From Monilinia fructicola (Eukaryota > Ascomycota > Leotiomycetes > Helotiales > Sclerotiniaceae), in the NCBI GenBank assembly GCA_008692225.1, contig VICG01000001.1:2767501-2831500 (forward strand): 64,000 nt of DNA, given 5' to 3'. A program made the position numbers and the translations under genes. This document shows, piece after piece, positions 32,001 through 45,632 of the stretch (positions are counted from its first letter, which is position 1; every line of letters begins with the position of its first letter). The notes beneath the pieces were generated by a model. That model saw nothing but the letters and a program-made list of their open reading frames with translations. It did no database searches and had not been told where the DNA came from.

Positions 32001-35000
32001 TGCGGCAACACAAACTCCGCTCTTAACAACTCGTCATCAAAATTGCTGTTTTGTCGATAATGGCAATTGAATCGCACCAAATTGCCATCAAGAATATATG
32101 ATCCACTTTGAACAAGGCCTTGACTGTTGAAAGACACTTCCTCCAACTCGTTTTTCCCTTGAACGCATCTCCTCGAAATTGGATACCTGTGAGGCTTCTG
32201 GTTTTTCTTCTGCCTTGGAATATTTTCTAAATCATATTCATATTCATAGACATTAGACTTTGCACCATTGACGTAGTCTTCTCGGCGCAAAAGAAGGAGA
32301 TCCTTGCTATATATGCTGATACGCTCAAGTTTAGCCCCATCATCTGGCTCTTGATCCAGAGCGCCACTATATTGACGGAGCTCGCATATGCCAGAGCCAA
32401 GTAGTGATTCTTGTACAGCGTCCGTATCCTCTCCAACACGACTAGTAGCATTACTTCCGGTAATACTGGCTGTATCAGGGACTCGAACAAACGCGGTTGA
32501 AGCACCTCCAGTATTCTCAATCATAATTTTTTGTCGCTTTAATGACACTGTCGTTCCACGTATCTGTTTCCAGAGAGTATCAACATTCTTTCTCCCATGG
32601 AGCAAGAACATTGGCATTAAAATATCCTGCAAGAATTTGGCATACGACCAGATGCCTGTTACTAAGAACATGATGATTAATCGTACATACTTCGGAGTTG
32701 ACTGCATGGTATAGTCAAGCTCTCTTTGTAGCTCCGGCTCCGCCACAAATGCTATCGCAAAAAGTTTTAGACAGTGGCCAATTGTGTGATAGACTGTACT
32801 AAATGGCGATTTCAATCTGCGCATGAGCATCTTGGACGGCCCCTTCCGTGTTTGCGTCTTGCCAAATAGGTTCAGTATATTGGACTTTTCGGGATTATCC
32901 GACCTCTCAATTGGCGCTGTCTTCGCAAAGTCTAATGTATATCGCTTTTTTTCATTGGCAACGAAGGCACCAAAATTGTGGCGGGCTATGAATGTATTCA
33001 TAGACAAGCCCTTGAGTTGGTTCGTCCGTATCCAGTTCTGCTGGTCAATTGTCAATGTATCAACCTGTCCTGTGAATCTATCAAGGATTAGTTCTCGAAT
33101 CTCTGTAGGTAGACTTTCCCAGTCGATGTTTGGGTTATATCCAACCGCCGTATGGCGCAGGATCTCGTCCTCAAAGCTGTTTGCAATTTTTTCTGCATGT
33201 GCTCGTGAGGGCTTCGAGAAGTTTAGGAAGTTACGTAGACCCTGTGGTATGGGTGTGTGCTCCAACAAGCCTGAGGGTGAAACGGAAGACAGGAACGATT
33301 CTAAAAGTGTAGCATCTTCGTGAGAAAGCCCCTGGAAACTTTCGGCTGCGAGATGAAGCAGTATTTCTGCGGTTCTATTCCATGTTAGAACCGAATATTA
33401 TGTAATTTACTGACGAATGCAAAAGTAGGAGTAATTAATTGACGGTCGCATAAGGAGTTGCACTTACGTCTGACAGAATATACTGATACTTGATTGTTGC
33501 TCCATTGCATCCATTGCTTCACAACCAACAATAACTCTTATCAAATCATTCGAGTCACAGCTAACTGCTTTCAAATCCTTGAACTCATGAGAAAACATAG
33601 ACATAGAAACGCATTCGACCACAATTTTTCCGTTTTCGAATGCTGCGATCGCCTCCATTAATAAATCCTTTCCTTCCGGAAATGCTCTCAAAGCAAAATT
33701 GGGTATTGATTCAACCGAGCTTTCTTTGATCTCCTCGAAGATGCCAATGGCATGAGTTAGAATCGACTTAATTTCCAAACCTGGATGTGTCAGAGGATCG
33801 ACTTCATATTTTTCGTCATCGTCAAGGGCCTCAAGGTTTTCGAAAGTAATGCGAAGTTCGTCTTGGGATAGTAATACTTCTCGACCCGGACTCGTATATT
33901 CGTGGAATGATCTGTCTTGAGATATCTTATTCCAGAGGTGACCTTCTGAATCTGTATTATCTATTGGCTTTGCCCTGATACCTGCGTAATAGAGAGAAAG
34001 AAACGCTGCGGTCCACGTAGCTACTGCAAGTGCTACCACATCGCAGTACTCAAATTGCGGAAAAAAGTGTCTCAGTATTTGCCCCAATGGGAGACCAATG
34101 CAAGCAGCTATAAGAAGGGGTTTGAGGCTTCGAGGGCCCGAGAAAATCTTTGTGTACTAAATACGAGTCTTAGCTAGTGTAGAGTGAAGAATCATAATCA
34201 AGGTGTCTTGTCCAAAAAATACCTGATAGAATAGTAATCCTTTGAGTTTTCGTCAGCAAAAGGCTAAGAACCATGCGGATATTCCTTACCGGTATAAGCC
34301 CCAACATAGGCAACAAAAAGAAGCGTCGAGGGCTTCGTACTATCAAATACCCAGAGAAGACTAGAAGCTACAGCTAAACTCCAAACATGAAACATTATAT
34401 ATCGTCCCAACATCTTCCAGTACAAATGTCGGCGGGCCTTGACACCAGCATTCACCGCATCTGGGATTGAAGAGACATCACCAATCAGCATATTCTGACT
34501 CTGTGCCGTCATAGTATGGAGCTTTGCTGCATTGAGATCCAAAAGAACCGCGCCTATTAGATAATAAGCCAGGGCAAAACCAACGGGCATTCGGTATTTT
34601 GTGTTCTGTGCTGACAGTCCTAAAAGACGCCCACCAGCAAGAAGAGAGTTCCATTTGTCGAGAAGCGCCACGATAAAGTAGAGAAGGCTACAGCCGACCT
34701 GTAACTCGGTTTTTAGTGTTTGCAGTTGGGTGGTTAAACAAGAGACAGGAAAAATGACTCACTTCATCACCAGCCTGGCGCCAATGTATAAAGGCATTAT
34801 GTAATCTGAGACCAGTTTGCATCTGCTTAAGAGTATCAAGGGCAACCTTAATTTGCATGTTCCAAGTTGATGAATATGGCATCGGTAGTGGCGTTCCCGA
34901 GTAACCAGAATACCATTGCAATAGAAATATGGTCGCATCGTAGCTGTCTGCCAAAGACTTGACCGTAGGATCTTGACTCTTGTGTCGAAAGCCACTTCGT

Positions 35001-38000
35001 GCTTTTGTTATTGCTTCAATCATTGCAGTCCTTGAGATTTTCAAGGCTGCGGGGTCGGTCATCCCATCGAATGCATGCTCATCACCATCTTTGTGAGTCT
35101 TGATATACCATTCTTTCAAAGCCTTGTCACTAATATTCTCAATCTTTTGATGCCATGTAGTCCACTTGGAGGCGGTGTGTCGAGTTCCAAAGGCAAGCAA
35201 AAGGATGAAGACATACAAAACAGATAGGTAGATGTATATGTCGTAGCCAGGAACGAAGATTGCCGTGATCGGTGAAATGAACAAGAAAGGAATAATCATG
35301 AGAATTACTGGGCGCCCAGATTGAAAGGTGGTACCCGGATAAGAAAAGTTGGCCAGAGTTGCGAGTAGTGAAAGGTAAGTACTTAATGCAATCAAGTACA
35401 AGAAAAACACAACTCCTGCGACGATACCTTCTTTGATACCAAGAGCAACCAAGCCAATAATGCCAGCGATAAGTGAAAAGGCAATGCCACCCACGAGTCT
35501 GGTGGCAACGAATAAGTTCATGGCGGAGAAGGCCATAGAAATCAGATAGTAAGCACCGCCGCAAGTTATCCATGTACCACAGATACCTGATATCAGAAGA
35601 GAAATCATCAAAGCCAAGGTGGCAGAGTGTTGTGCGGTGGCGCTCATTGCGCCACTCAAATAAAGACCTTTTCCGGTACTTGTCAATAGCAAAATGTCCA
35701 AAAGTGCTGGTATTGCGAAAACGCTTAAGAAGGTGAACCTCATTGTTCCAGACAATGGTTTGCTCTTGAAATCTCCAATATCAATTTTTGCTGCCGCATA
35801 AGCCGAGGGCGTCGAAGGGTCGGCATCAGTCCAAATCGGAGGCTCTCGTCCAGGTCTGTGGTGACAAGTCCGATACCGATCCGAAAGTAGCTTACCAAAG
35901 GAACTAGGAGTCATATCGAAGTAAGATTCGCATCGAGCGCCCGTGGCAAAGAGCTCCGCAAATGCAGCTGCCTGATCACTCTGGTCGTTGAACAAGGTGT
36001 TCCTATCTGTAACTTCAACATATGCTTCTTCAAAGGCGTGCTTCCGAAATACAGAAAACATAGCTAGGCAAATTATATCGATGCGGGCATCGATCTTTTT
36101 CGCTTTGAGAATCTCAATCAGGGTCTTCGTAACAACTTGAAGGGTGTCCAATCTTCTTTCTTTCAGTACATTGGTAATTGAATCATTGATTTGGTTGAAA
36201 ACTTCCAGGGCATTCTCTTCAGAAGGATGCTGCGAGTTATTATCGGCATGCCACTTTGTTCTTAATGTTATTAGGTCTTGTGGCGACTTTTGATTTCCTA
36301 AATAACCAACAGAGCAGGCATCTTTTATCTGAGTGAAATCTGTGGCATCTAACAGCTGCCTCTCGCATGCGAATATCAAAGAATCGATGAAATCTCCATT
36401 GCCTTTGACCGACGATAGCTGCAATGTTTGAACGAATCTTAGAAGCTCTGAAGGAGAAAGCGAGCTTATATCGTCGAGTAATCGCGGAGGAAGGTAGGAA
36501 TTCGAAAGCGCAGACCAATCCCAAAACCCCTTCTCTGCTTCAAATGATTCATGGCGGGGACAGCCACGACTAGATAAGAATGTATGCAGAATTGTTCCGG
36601 CTAGGTCTTGAACATTTCTTGAAACGAATATGTCAAGCATTGCCCGTTCTTCAAACGCAAAGACTGCCCAGTATCGAGTTTCGTCCTGGAACTGGAATCC
36701 AGAATCAAGGCCTTTGTACACTTTGATCAAGTCTGTGGCGTCAGAATCTTCATCTAAACCGCAAAGTTGATTCGCAAGTTCCTGTATTGCTGCGTGCCAT
36801 GCTGAAAGCTCGACTGTGTCCTGCGAGTTACAGAACTGGCTCAGCTTTTCACCAATATCCTTCAACACCGAGTTTTCAATTGGCTCAAGAAGATCAAGAG
36901 ATTTTAGCTGCTTTTGCGATTGTAGTATTTCATCGAAAGATTTTCTAGAAGCATGTACGCCAAGTGGAAAACATCCCAGAAAGTCGTTCGAAGAGCCTGT
37001 AGGAGATGTTGAGATGGGGTTTCCAGGCGTTCGATTGAGATAGGAATATGGGCCCTCGGAAAATCTACGGTTCTGTGTAGAGGTAGATAAAAACGACTCT
37101 GTTGGAGTGGGTGATCTACTTGAAAATTCTGGTATATTACGATCGAAGAGAGGTCCATTTGAGTCTAGTGGTATTTGCAAAGTACTTGAAGGAGATTCAA
37201 GGTCTACATCGACAAATGGTAGCTGGACAGACTTTCCGGACGGCAGGAGATCGATTTCAATGGAGAGGGCACTGAGAATATTCTCTGCTAAATGAGATAT
37301 CTCCGGTACATATTCGTTAGAGATCTATACCATTATCAGCAGAATTATCAGAGACTTGGTCAAATAGGATAGCTTTGTCCATAAATGAGGTGAATTGCTC
37401 ATAGAATTTTAGGTATGCTCCATGGTATGCTTACAGTATAGTTCAGACGCCACCTTTTGTGCGCCTCCATGACCCCAGGTTCCTTGAGCCAAGAAAAGGC
37501 TCCCAGTGGTTCCTTCTGTTCAATGCCATGAGTTGTCAAGGTCAGATCGGACCTTGAACCGATCCATGGTGATAGTGCGCTATAGAATTTTGACCACTGG
37601 TATGACCGCCTAACAACAGCATTGGTTGGATTTACGTCGTCATCTAAAGTCTCCCACAAACAAACAACAAAGGTTCTAAGACATGCTTGAGAAACAAAAG
37701 CTTTGATGGTGGGTCTCATCTCTTGCATCTGAAAGGCATCTCGTTCATCTCCATTTGACGATATCGTGCCATTTCTTATTACTAGTCCTGCCACTTCATC
37801 AAGCTCTGCGACTTTAGCGTCATGTAAGAACCCAGGAGAAGATGCTTCAAGATAGGTCTGGAATCCAAGTTTGTGGATGAATTTGATGAATTCAATAAGC
37901 AGCAGGCTCGGTAATTGATCGTTCCAGTTGCTAATCAGGATTCCAGAAAATGGGCAGTTATTCCCAGTTGCTGTAGACAAGGCTAACAGCCTAGAGATCC

Positions 38001-38642
38001 AGTCAACAGCGCCTTCGATTGCTGTCGATTGCTTGCATTGTTTTGGGACAATAATACTTAAGTCAAGTCTCGCTAGAACTAGAAGCGGTTTATTGTACAA
38101 CCCACTTGAGAGAACACGAATTATGTTTTCCTGAAAGGCGTCGACAACAAGAATGTCCCATTGTGCTATCAATAGGAGTTCTTCGGCTGTTGGTGTTCCA
38201 TTAAACTTTCCCAGGTACACACCAAAGCTTTCAGGCTTTTTTTCAACACTGGCAACTTTATAATGGGATAGTTCTGAATGAGTCTTGGCAAGATACTTCT
38301 TGATAGACGTGGGAGCTGCGCTTTTTGCGGATTTCCAGTTCTACATAGAGCAAACCTTTAGCTTTGAATACTGATAAAATAAAACTCATCAAGGATTTAC
38401 GATGAGATATAAAATGTTCTTGCAATTTTGTACTTACCTTGTATCTTTTTATTGAACTCTGGAGTGCGATATAAGATATAAAACTTAGACCCAGACCAAC
38501 AGACGCAAGGATAAATGCAACGAGAATCTGTTCGGCCATTAGCAGGGGAAGTATCCAGACGTATGAGCGAGCTTACAAACTGCCACCAATTTCTAATTAG
38601 GTCCTTCCAAGAAGCAGCTTCAAGGCCTGTATATTCCGCCAT
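29099..38642 (-). CDS. gt4c: Giant membrane GT4 glycosyltransferase of the GAG cluster (gt4c-like)
   Basis: About 3001 aa; the eight exons are 38642-38577, 38527-38438, 38340-37435, 37324-34763, 34698-34290, a 17-nt microexon 34239-34223, 34147-33468 and 33374-29099 (9006 nt, in phase). A first membrane helix lies at about 23-45. A region at 53-350 with alternating beta-strand-like patches (WDILVVDAF, FSGILISNW) looks like a glycosidase-type barrel. A multi-helix block spans about 885-1080, and further helices lie near 1230-1400 and 1810-1830. The C-terminal GT-B domain, about 2380-2790, holds SWRETNLYL and SEGLPLALGEAALTGAP with the retaining-GT4 EX7E motif. A Ser/Arg-rich tail follows. In Aspergillus fumigatus the homologue is held to polymerise and export galactosaminogalactan. 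Position beside agd3, ega3, sph3 and uge3 supports the same job. Confidence 0.87.
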
Positions 38643-40849
38643 AGGTGATATGAATGCCAAAGAATGTAGAGTCCTTCACAAAAAACGAAAGGGAACGACA
38701 ACGAATAGCATGCGGTCAGTGAAAGTGAACGTTACAAGTCAAGGAGAAGAAAGCAGTAAGAAACCTACGGTGCAGCACGTCCCGACATAATAAAAAGTCA
38801 AAGGTTTACGACAAGATTTCATCATGATGGTGTGGGCGGCACCGAGGCTACAAAGATTGGGCATCCCAAGGCAGGTCTAGCTACCGATAGTACTCACTTG
38901 TCTATTCTGCCCGGACTTTTCAGCCCATGTTCTATAGTGCGGGTAGTAGTATCCAGGAATAGAATTATTTGCGAGCTCCTATTCTTACAACCACGCCGGA
39001 TTTCAAATGCTTGGCGCCCCAAATCGATAAATCATCAGAATTGTAACAGTCACTGTTTGCATTCCTTCGAACCAAAAAATGGGTTGGTAACGTAGTTTGC
39101 AGATACGGGCGATGACAAGTAGAAATTGACAGGTTTAAGCCCCAAACCGGTACACACGTGTCCTTGCACTGCAGGTAGAAAAAGTCCGATCCAACGTGAA
39201 CAATATTGAAAGATAAAAAAGGACACAAAAAACCAAGTATTGAATCTCAGAAGGCTACCTAGTAACTGCAGATCGTGGGGTGATGGATGATGCCATACGC
39301 ACAATGTCTGTACAAAGTATACATGGTATGCCACAGAAGGATGATGGAACATTCGATGCCCGAAGAATCTCAAACTTTGACAGAACCATTATTAGATTGA
39401 GTATAGCCTGAGCATATTGACCCAAGGTTCAGCTTCGACGCTGCTTCGTATATTGTACGATACGTATTCGCTATGAAGGATGCACTGGGTGTGGCGATTA
39501 GGGATGCGGTGCAACAGCGAGTTGAGATGAAAACTAGATAGTTATTGGCACGAGGTGCTTCATTGGAAGGGTCAGGAAGAATACAAGGTTAAGAGCGAAT
39601 GAGGGGTGTGATCGTTTCGTTTCAGGTGGGCCTACTGTGGTATCAATTTAGGATTAGATCGATGGTTACCATCTTGGGTTGTCATGCATATCCAGGTGGT
39701 GGTTGCAATGATGGTTCGGGTCGCCTACCGGAGATGAAGGGGCATTTTAACCGGACTTCGGGAACGGAAAATCTTGCTTAGCGAGAGTCTCAATTGGTAC
39801 TAGTGCTCTATATTATATAATTTTCACTGAGGGGAATTAAGCCAAGTTTTCAAGGTTGTTTGCACTACACAAGAGAAGGTTACTTACAGTACTGTACTGT
39901 ACTGTTGGTATATTTCTATATTTATCTAGAGTCTAGTTCAAGTTGGGTAGTTATATCTTAGCCTTATTAGGCTTGGCTCTTACAAGGTTTTCCCGAAAGC
40001 TTGTTCTTCTTTCCACCTCACTCGAACCACTCTCTCCACAACTTTGATATAGCATCCTACTTGCATGTTGCATGAAGTGCACATTGCGCTCATAATGCTT
40101 ACTGCTAATCCAGCGATCCTTTCCACAAACTCTTATAATCCCTAGTCCTGGTAGTTTACACCACATGGATCTGATTTTATGGAACAGGCTTCTAATATTT
40201 CCCAAGACACTACGTGCTGCAGTCACTTTTGTACGATTAATGCTTCTCGGACAATTGTATCTAGATTCTCAGCGCTTCCATTCTTCAACACTATGTGCCT
40301 TTCAGCTTTCTATAGGTATTCATGTGGACTGATGAATCCAGCCCTTCTATACTTTCATGTCGGCTATTTCGTGTTCTGGGACATCTCAATACACATCCTT
40401 GTTTTATTTTTCATCTGTATGCCTTCCAATCTGATTTAATCTGCATATCTTTGGTCCCATGGGGTCTATTTGTCTATTCCAAGCCGAACACGGCTCCTGA
40501 TGCCGCGTTCAGCCCTTAGAGCCCGTTCCCAAAGGCTTTGTGGAAAAGGTGATAGAAGATATCGCAAGTAACGTTGTCCTTGGCTGTCAGAACTTGTGCC
40601 TAGATTCGATAGTTTCTATGCGGTACTTACTCTAGAGCGCGAGATGTCTCTTTTTGCATGCTTGAGAATTCCATGCTCCGTTTCATTTTACTTCTTAAGT
40701 CGGCGCATGTACACCTCTCATTTCACGATACACATCTAAATCTAATTTCTTCATTCTTCATTTCTTCCGAAAGTCAAATAACACTCGTTATAGGGAACTT
40801 CGATTTCCCAGCTTAAGATTTATTTTTCAGTCTTTTCTGAACACTCAAA
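38643..40849. promoter_or_regulatory. 2.2-kb divergent upstream region of gt4c and agd3
   Basis: Head-to-head intergenic stretch. I see no gene; a 100-codon minus-strand frame ending at 39951 lacks support. Such a long shared upstream region would suit developmental control, which is known for GAG genes in Aspergillus (StuA, MedA). I found no convincing StuA-type site by eye. Confidence 0.45.
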
Positions 40850-43639
40850 ATGCTGTTGTTGTACAACCTCGTTACCAATATTCTCCCTTTGGGCTTGTTA
40901 CTAGATGCAGCTCTTGGTCATCGGGTTCACCGCCGAGACTCCGCTGATGCGGCTAATGTACTTCCATCAGAATCAGTTGCGATCAACAACCCCCAAGCTA
41001 TTATGACATCGACAGTTCCTGCCGCACCTCTCGCTACAATATCTACAGGGGAAGTAGCTGTTCTTGCCAACACCACTTCTCCCGTATCTCCTAAGGTAGC
41101 GGTTGTTGCTGCTGATACAGTGGACACTGTTAGCAGTAAAGTTCTTGTCATAGCACGAGATGCAGTCTCTGCATACTCTGCTTGGAGTGGGCTTAATGAT
41201 AGAGGTATTCCATATCAAACCTTGATCGTCCCTTCAGCGGGTATAGCATTACCAGCCTTGAACAATTCTGAAACTCAAGGCAATTTTGGCCTCATTGTTG
41301 TCTTGTCAGAAGTGAGCTACCTCTACCCTGATCTTGGATATCAGAGTGCATTGACGGCCGACCAATGGCAAACAATCTACAATTATCAAGCCTCTTTTCG
41401 CGTTCGGTTGGTGAGACTTGACTCTTATCCTTCCGCAACCTTTGGCACACAAGCTCTAGGGTCTTGTTGCAACACTGGTGTTGAGCAGCTTATTCACATC
41501 TCCGATAACTCGGCGTTCCCTAATGCTGGACTTAGGACAGGCGCTACTTTGAGCACTAAAGGAATTTATCACTATCCTGCTCAAATCACAAACTCTACGT
41601 TAGCAAAGGAGTTCTTGCAACTCGGCGCTTCCTCTGATGGCCAATTCACTACAACAAGCACAGCTGGAGTGATAAACAATATTGGTGGTCGGGAACAAAT
41701 GGTATTTTACGTTCCGTTCTCCACGGATTGGGCTGTGACCTCGGTATGGTTGCAACACGCTTGGATTGACTGGGGCACAAGAGGCCTCTACACTGGATAC
41801 AGAAGGGCACTATTACTTACACAGATCGACGACATGTTCTTGGAGTCAGATATTTATTCGCCAAGTGGTACTACTTATCGCATTGGCACGGCGGATTTAG
41901 CTCAACACATCACGTTTACAAACACGATCAATTCGAAATTGAATGCTGGAAGTAACTGGTTTATTGAGATTGGACATAATGGCAATGGAAACATTGAACA
42001 ATCTGATAGTTCCGACAGCACTGGAACTGTAAGTATTCTGTCGTCCATGTGACTCGGACTTTATTATTTTTATGCCACATCCACCCTTGTGCCATCTCAT
42101 CTACCCCACTTTGGATAAATTAAAGCTTACACATGTAAATCAGATTTGTCGTCCTGGGCCTATTGAGTATGGCGAGCAGATCGATACACCATTGGAATTT
42201 GTCAAACCTATTGGAACTGGAACCGACATTTGGCCTGCTACAGCGGGTCTGTATCCCAACTTTAGCTCCACGTGCTTAAACGCCGATCCTTTACTTAGAT
42301 GGTGGGCTACTCCGTCTAATCTTAATGCCTTTGCACACATCTCCCACACTTTTACGCACGAGGATCAAAACAATGCGACATATGCCGATGTATATAGAGA
42401 GATTACATGGAACCAGGGCTGGCTCGCTGCGACAGGGATCGCCAATGCTCAAAGATTCAGTCCAAAGGGACTAATCCCGCCAGCTATCACCGGACTTCAT
42501 AATGGAGATGCACTCAGGGCTTGGAGTAACAGTGGTATCTTACATGCAGTTGGTGACAATACTCGGCCAGCTCTTTTGAATTCCGTAAGTAATCGTGAAA
42601 TCTTTCTGAGCCAAAAAAAAAACTTTCCAAAAGATTTTACAAACGTTAAGCAAGACCCACATCATTTTCGCTAACACGAACACAGAACAATGAGCATTGG
42701 CCTCTCATCACGACTGTTGCAGCCAACGGTTTTGATGGAATTCAAATAATCCCTAGATATGCAACCAGAATCTACTACAATGTAAGTCAGGTCTGGTCAA
42801 GTGAGGAATGATTAAAACTCACATCAATTAGTGCGACCTGCCAGACTGTACCGTCCTGGAGTGGATCAATACCAGTGCCGGATCCGGGGATATCAACGCT
42901 CTCCTTGAGGTGGAGAAAGAGACAACTACCAGGCACTTGCTTGGTCTCCACCATGATGCATATATGTTAGTATCCCATTCTGCCACTATATGTTGCAAGT
43001 TTACTAATTCGAAAAAGGTTTCATCAAGCCAACTGTAAGACTTGGGCTCAATTTTCCTTTCCTCCTTTCTGGTTCACTGTAAAACTCACAATCGACAATT
43101 ATTAACTTAGTAATGTTCTAGTGCGTTACACAGGAGCAGCAACGTACACTATAAATGGAGTGACGCAACAACTTTCGCTTTTTATGGCCTGGGTTGAGAC
43201 GGTAGTCCAAGAGTTTGTTCGATTGTGAGTTCTTTTCTTCCTTTATTTGCATCAGTACTGATAGGATACAGAGTTGAGTGGCCTATCCTCACCTATAAAC
43301 ATGATGATGTAAGTCCCAAGAATACTCTTAACTGTACATACCCTGACCGAACGTCAGCTTTCTGCCATATTCACAAATCGCGTGACGCGAGATGGCTGTG
43401 GAGCTAGCTTGTCGTATAAACTCGATACCACTACTTCAACAATCACTGGTTTCACGCTTTCCGCAAATGGTAACACCTGCTCAACACCAATTCCAGTCAC
43501 ACTTCCTGGACCAGTCACCGATACCCAAGGAGCCACTACCGAGAAGATTGGTAGTGACCCTACAACTTTGTGGGTCACTTTGTCTGGCTCACCCGTCAGC
43601 TTCACTCTAAGCACACCAATTGCCATAGCGAGTAGCTGA
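40850..43639 (+). CDS. agd3: Secreted GalNAc deacetylase Agd3 (CE18)
   Basis: Removes acetyl groups from GalNAc in galactosaminogalactan outside the cell, giving the polymer the positive charge needed for adhesion. About 762 aa in eight exons: 40850-42028, 42144-42584, 42686-42781, 42832-42965, a 17-nt exon 43018-43034, 43122-43224, 43272-43308 and 43358-43639, all in phase. A signal peptide lies at about 1-23, then a Ser/Ala/Val-rich region and a carbohydrate-binding-like part (KVLVIARDAVSAYSAWSGL). The deacetylase core shows the metal-site signature TQIDDMFLESD and HTFTHEDQN (HxxxH). The C-terminus is a beta-rich extension (TITGFTLSANGNTC). Length is close to the Aspergillus enzyme (about 800 aa). 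The start is the first ATG before a clear signal peptide. Confidence 0.92.
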
Positions 43640-45632
43640 GCACGACAATCTCGCTTGTATAACGCAAGAATGACTGTGTTTTGATCCGAGAAGGAGGGCT
43701 GCGTAGGAACGCATACTGCTGGTCTTTTTTTCAACATGTGTCAATATCATTATCTTCTTATCAGTGGAACGCACATTGTGCAATTCCAAATTTTGGTCAA
43801 AAAATATTCTTTCTTATATACTTGAAGTAGGATTATCACCGTTCAGATAAAGGGTCTTCTGATCTCTAGGTTAAGTTATACGGTATATCAAGCTTCATAT
43901 TGCAGCTATCACAGTGCCTTCTTGGCATCTAAACTATTGTTTTCCTCACGATCACCAGCCTAAATGTGACCTTACAACGAGCTGTTCAAACATCTGATCC
44001 TCTCCTACTTCAACAGCGAGCCAAGAATTGTAGCGCCTTGACCAAATATCCCAAAATCATCGAAAAGGTCGAATACTACCTCCCAGAACAGATGTATTCG
44101 CTACCAGCAAACGAATTGGAAAGCTCGGAAGGCTCGGGTTACACAACATATAGAAACCTGAATTTATGCATGCCACCCACAATCGCCTTCAATCACACCA
44201 TCTCACCATAGCCATGCCGATCCCCCCGCAAAAGTCTCCTACCGTAGGTTATTAAAGCGCCTATCCCATAACTTCCTTGTCCTGTCTCCCTCGGTACCAA
44301 GAGCGAGCCGCAGCTATAATTAGTTTTCAAGAAAGTCAAGAATCTAGGCTAACCAAATCTGGATATGGATTGTTTATTGTCAATATCTACACGGGCATGA
44401 AAAAGCAAACATTCGACAACGCGCGAAACGAGGTAGAACGGTACACCGCCCATGCAATTCGGTGAATACTTTCACGTTCATTGCTCATGTCGGTTGTATA
44501 CGAATGCGCACGCTACATGAATCCCATAATCTTGGTGTCACTTCTTGGCGGTCCAGCAGCGCGCGCTGTCAAATCCAAAATGCGACCTCCCCAGCCTTTC
44601 TCAGACTGCGCTGGCAGGTTGGAAAAGTCGCAGTGCATGCTCTGATCTTATACTAATCTCATCTCATCTCTCCTGAAATTTGCACCATTGCCCCTGGAAC
44701 GTAGTATTGATTACCCTACGCATACCCCCGATACCACTCGGCATACATTCCACGGATCCATACATCGTAATATAATGCTATCGTAGCAGCGGCATAACAC
44801 ATGACTTCAGGTGTCCCATTCCGTTAACGAAGATCGCCGATACGTCCACCTAAATATTCAAGGGAGATTGGCACGCTATTCCTCGCTCACTCCGCGAATG
44901 GGAAAAAAGCAACAAACACGTTGGAACGTAGATGCTGGGGTCGTAACACGAAAACGGGAGAGCCGTTCCCTTTCTAGAAGGAGGCCATTTCCCTCCTGGG
45001 CCTAGAGATTGCGATGGATTACGTGATCACAATATACATGTATATATATATGCGCCAAGACTCTCACCTATGCTATATTTTATGTATTAAGAAACCCGAG
45101 GTACATGGCATCGCATTACACCACCATCATGTCACGGCATTTCGGAGAATTGTTAGACAAAGAAACATTACACCGCTGTAGCCCGTCTCCTTTCGCGAAT
45201 GGAAGTGTGTGTTTTCAGCTGGAAAATGGGCAAGGGCTAATTTATATTGAAAAAGCATTTATACTCTGCGACGAGGTAATTTCGAACTAGAGGGGTTCCA
45301 AGGTTGTTTTCTGAATCGTTCAGCGCGCCAAAAGAGGCTGTGTGGATTGGTTGAATAGGGGCTGTGTCAGTGTACATAGGTACTCGCCGGTGCTTTTACT
45401 ATATAGGATCACCTAGTGAATCTCAGTACATGGAAGGCTTGCAACTAACACGTCGCTCGTTCTAGCAGGATTGCGTAAAGACTGTGCACTGCCAAGAAAG
45501 TCATCATCTGCTGTGTCCTCCTTTCTATTTCCAGGGTCCCGCCACATCTCTTTTCTCCGAACCACCATTAAATCAGGGGTATCAAGTACCTTATACGCTG
45601 CGCTATCGAATCGGATTACTACCATAGACAAG
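43640..45632. other. Intergenic region between agd3 and ega3
   Basis: About 2 kb without a supported gene. There is an AT-rich ATGTATATATATATG stretch near 45039. Includes the ega3 promoter. Confidence 0.45.

Noticed and set aside
39951..40250. About 100-codon minus-strand frame upstream of agd3
   Set aside because: No ATG at its start, no signal or domain, and it lies in the divergent promoter region; chance is enough to explain it.
38643..40849. StuA (APSES) binding sites in the gt4c/agd3 promoter
   Set aside because: The only CGCG core I found (near 40637) lacks the required flanking bases.
45471..45632. N-terminal extension of ega3
   Set aside because: Open upstream of the ATG at 45633, but the extra 54 residues carry no conserved feature and would push the membrane anchor away from the N-terminus.
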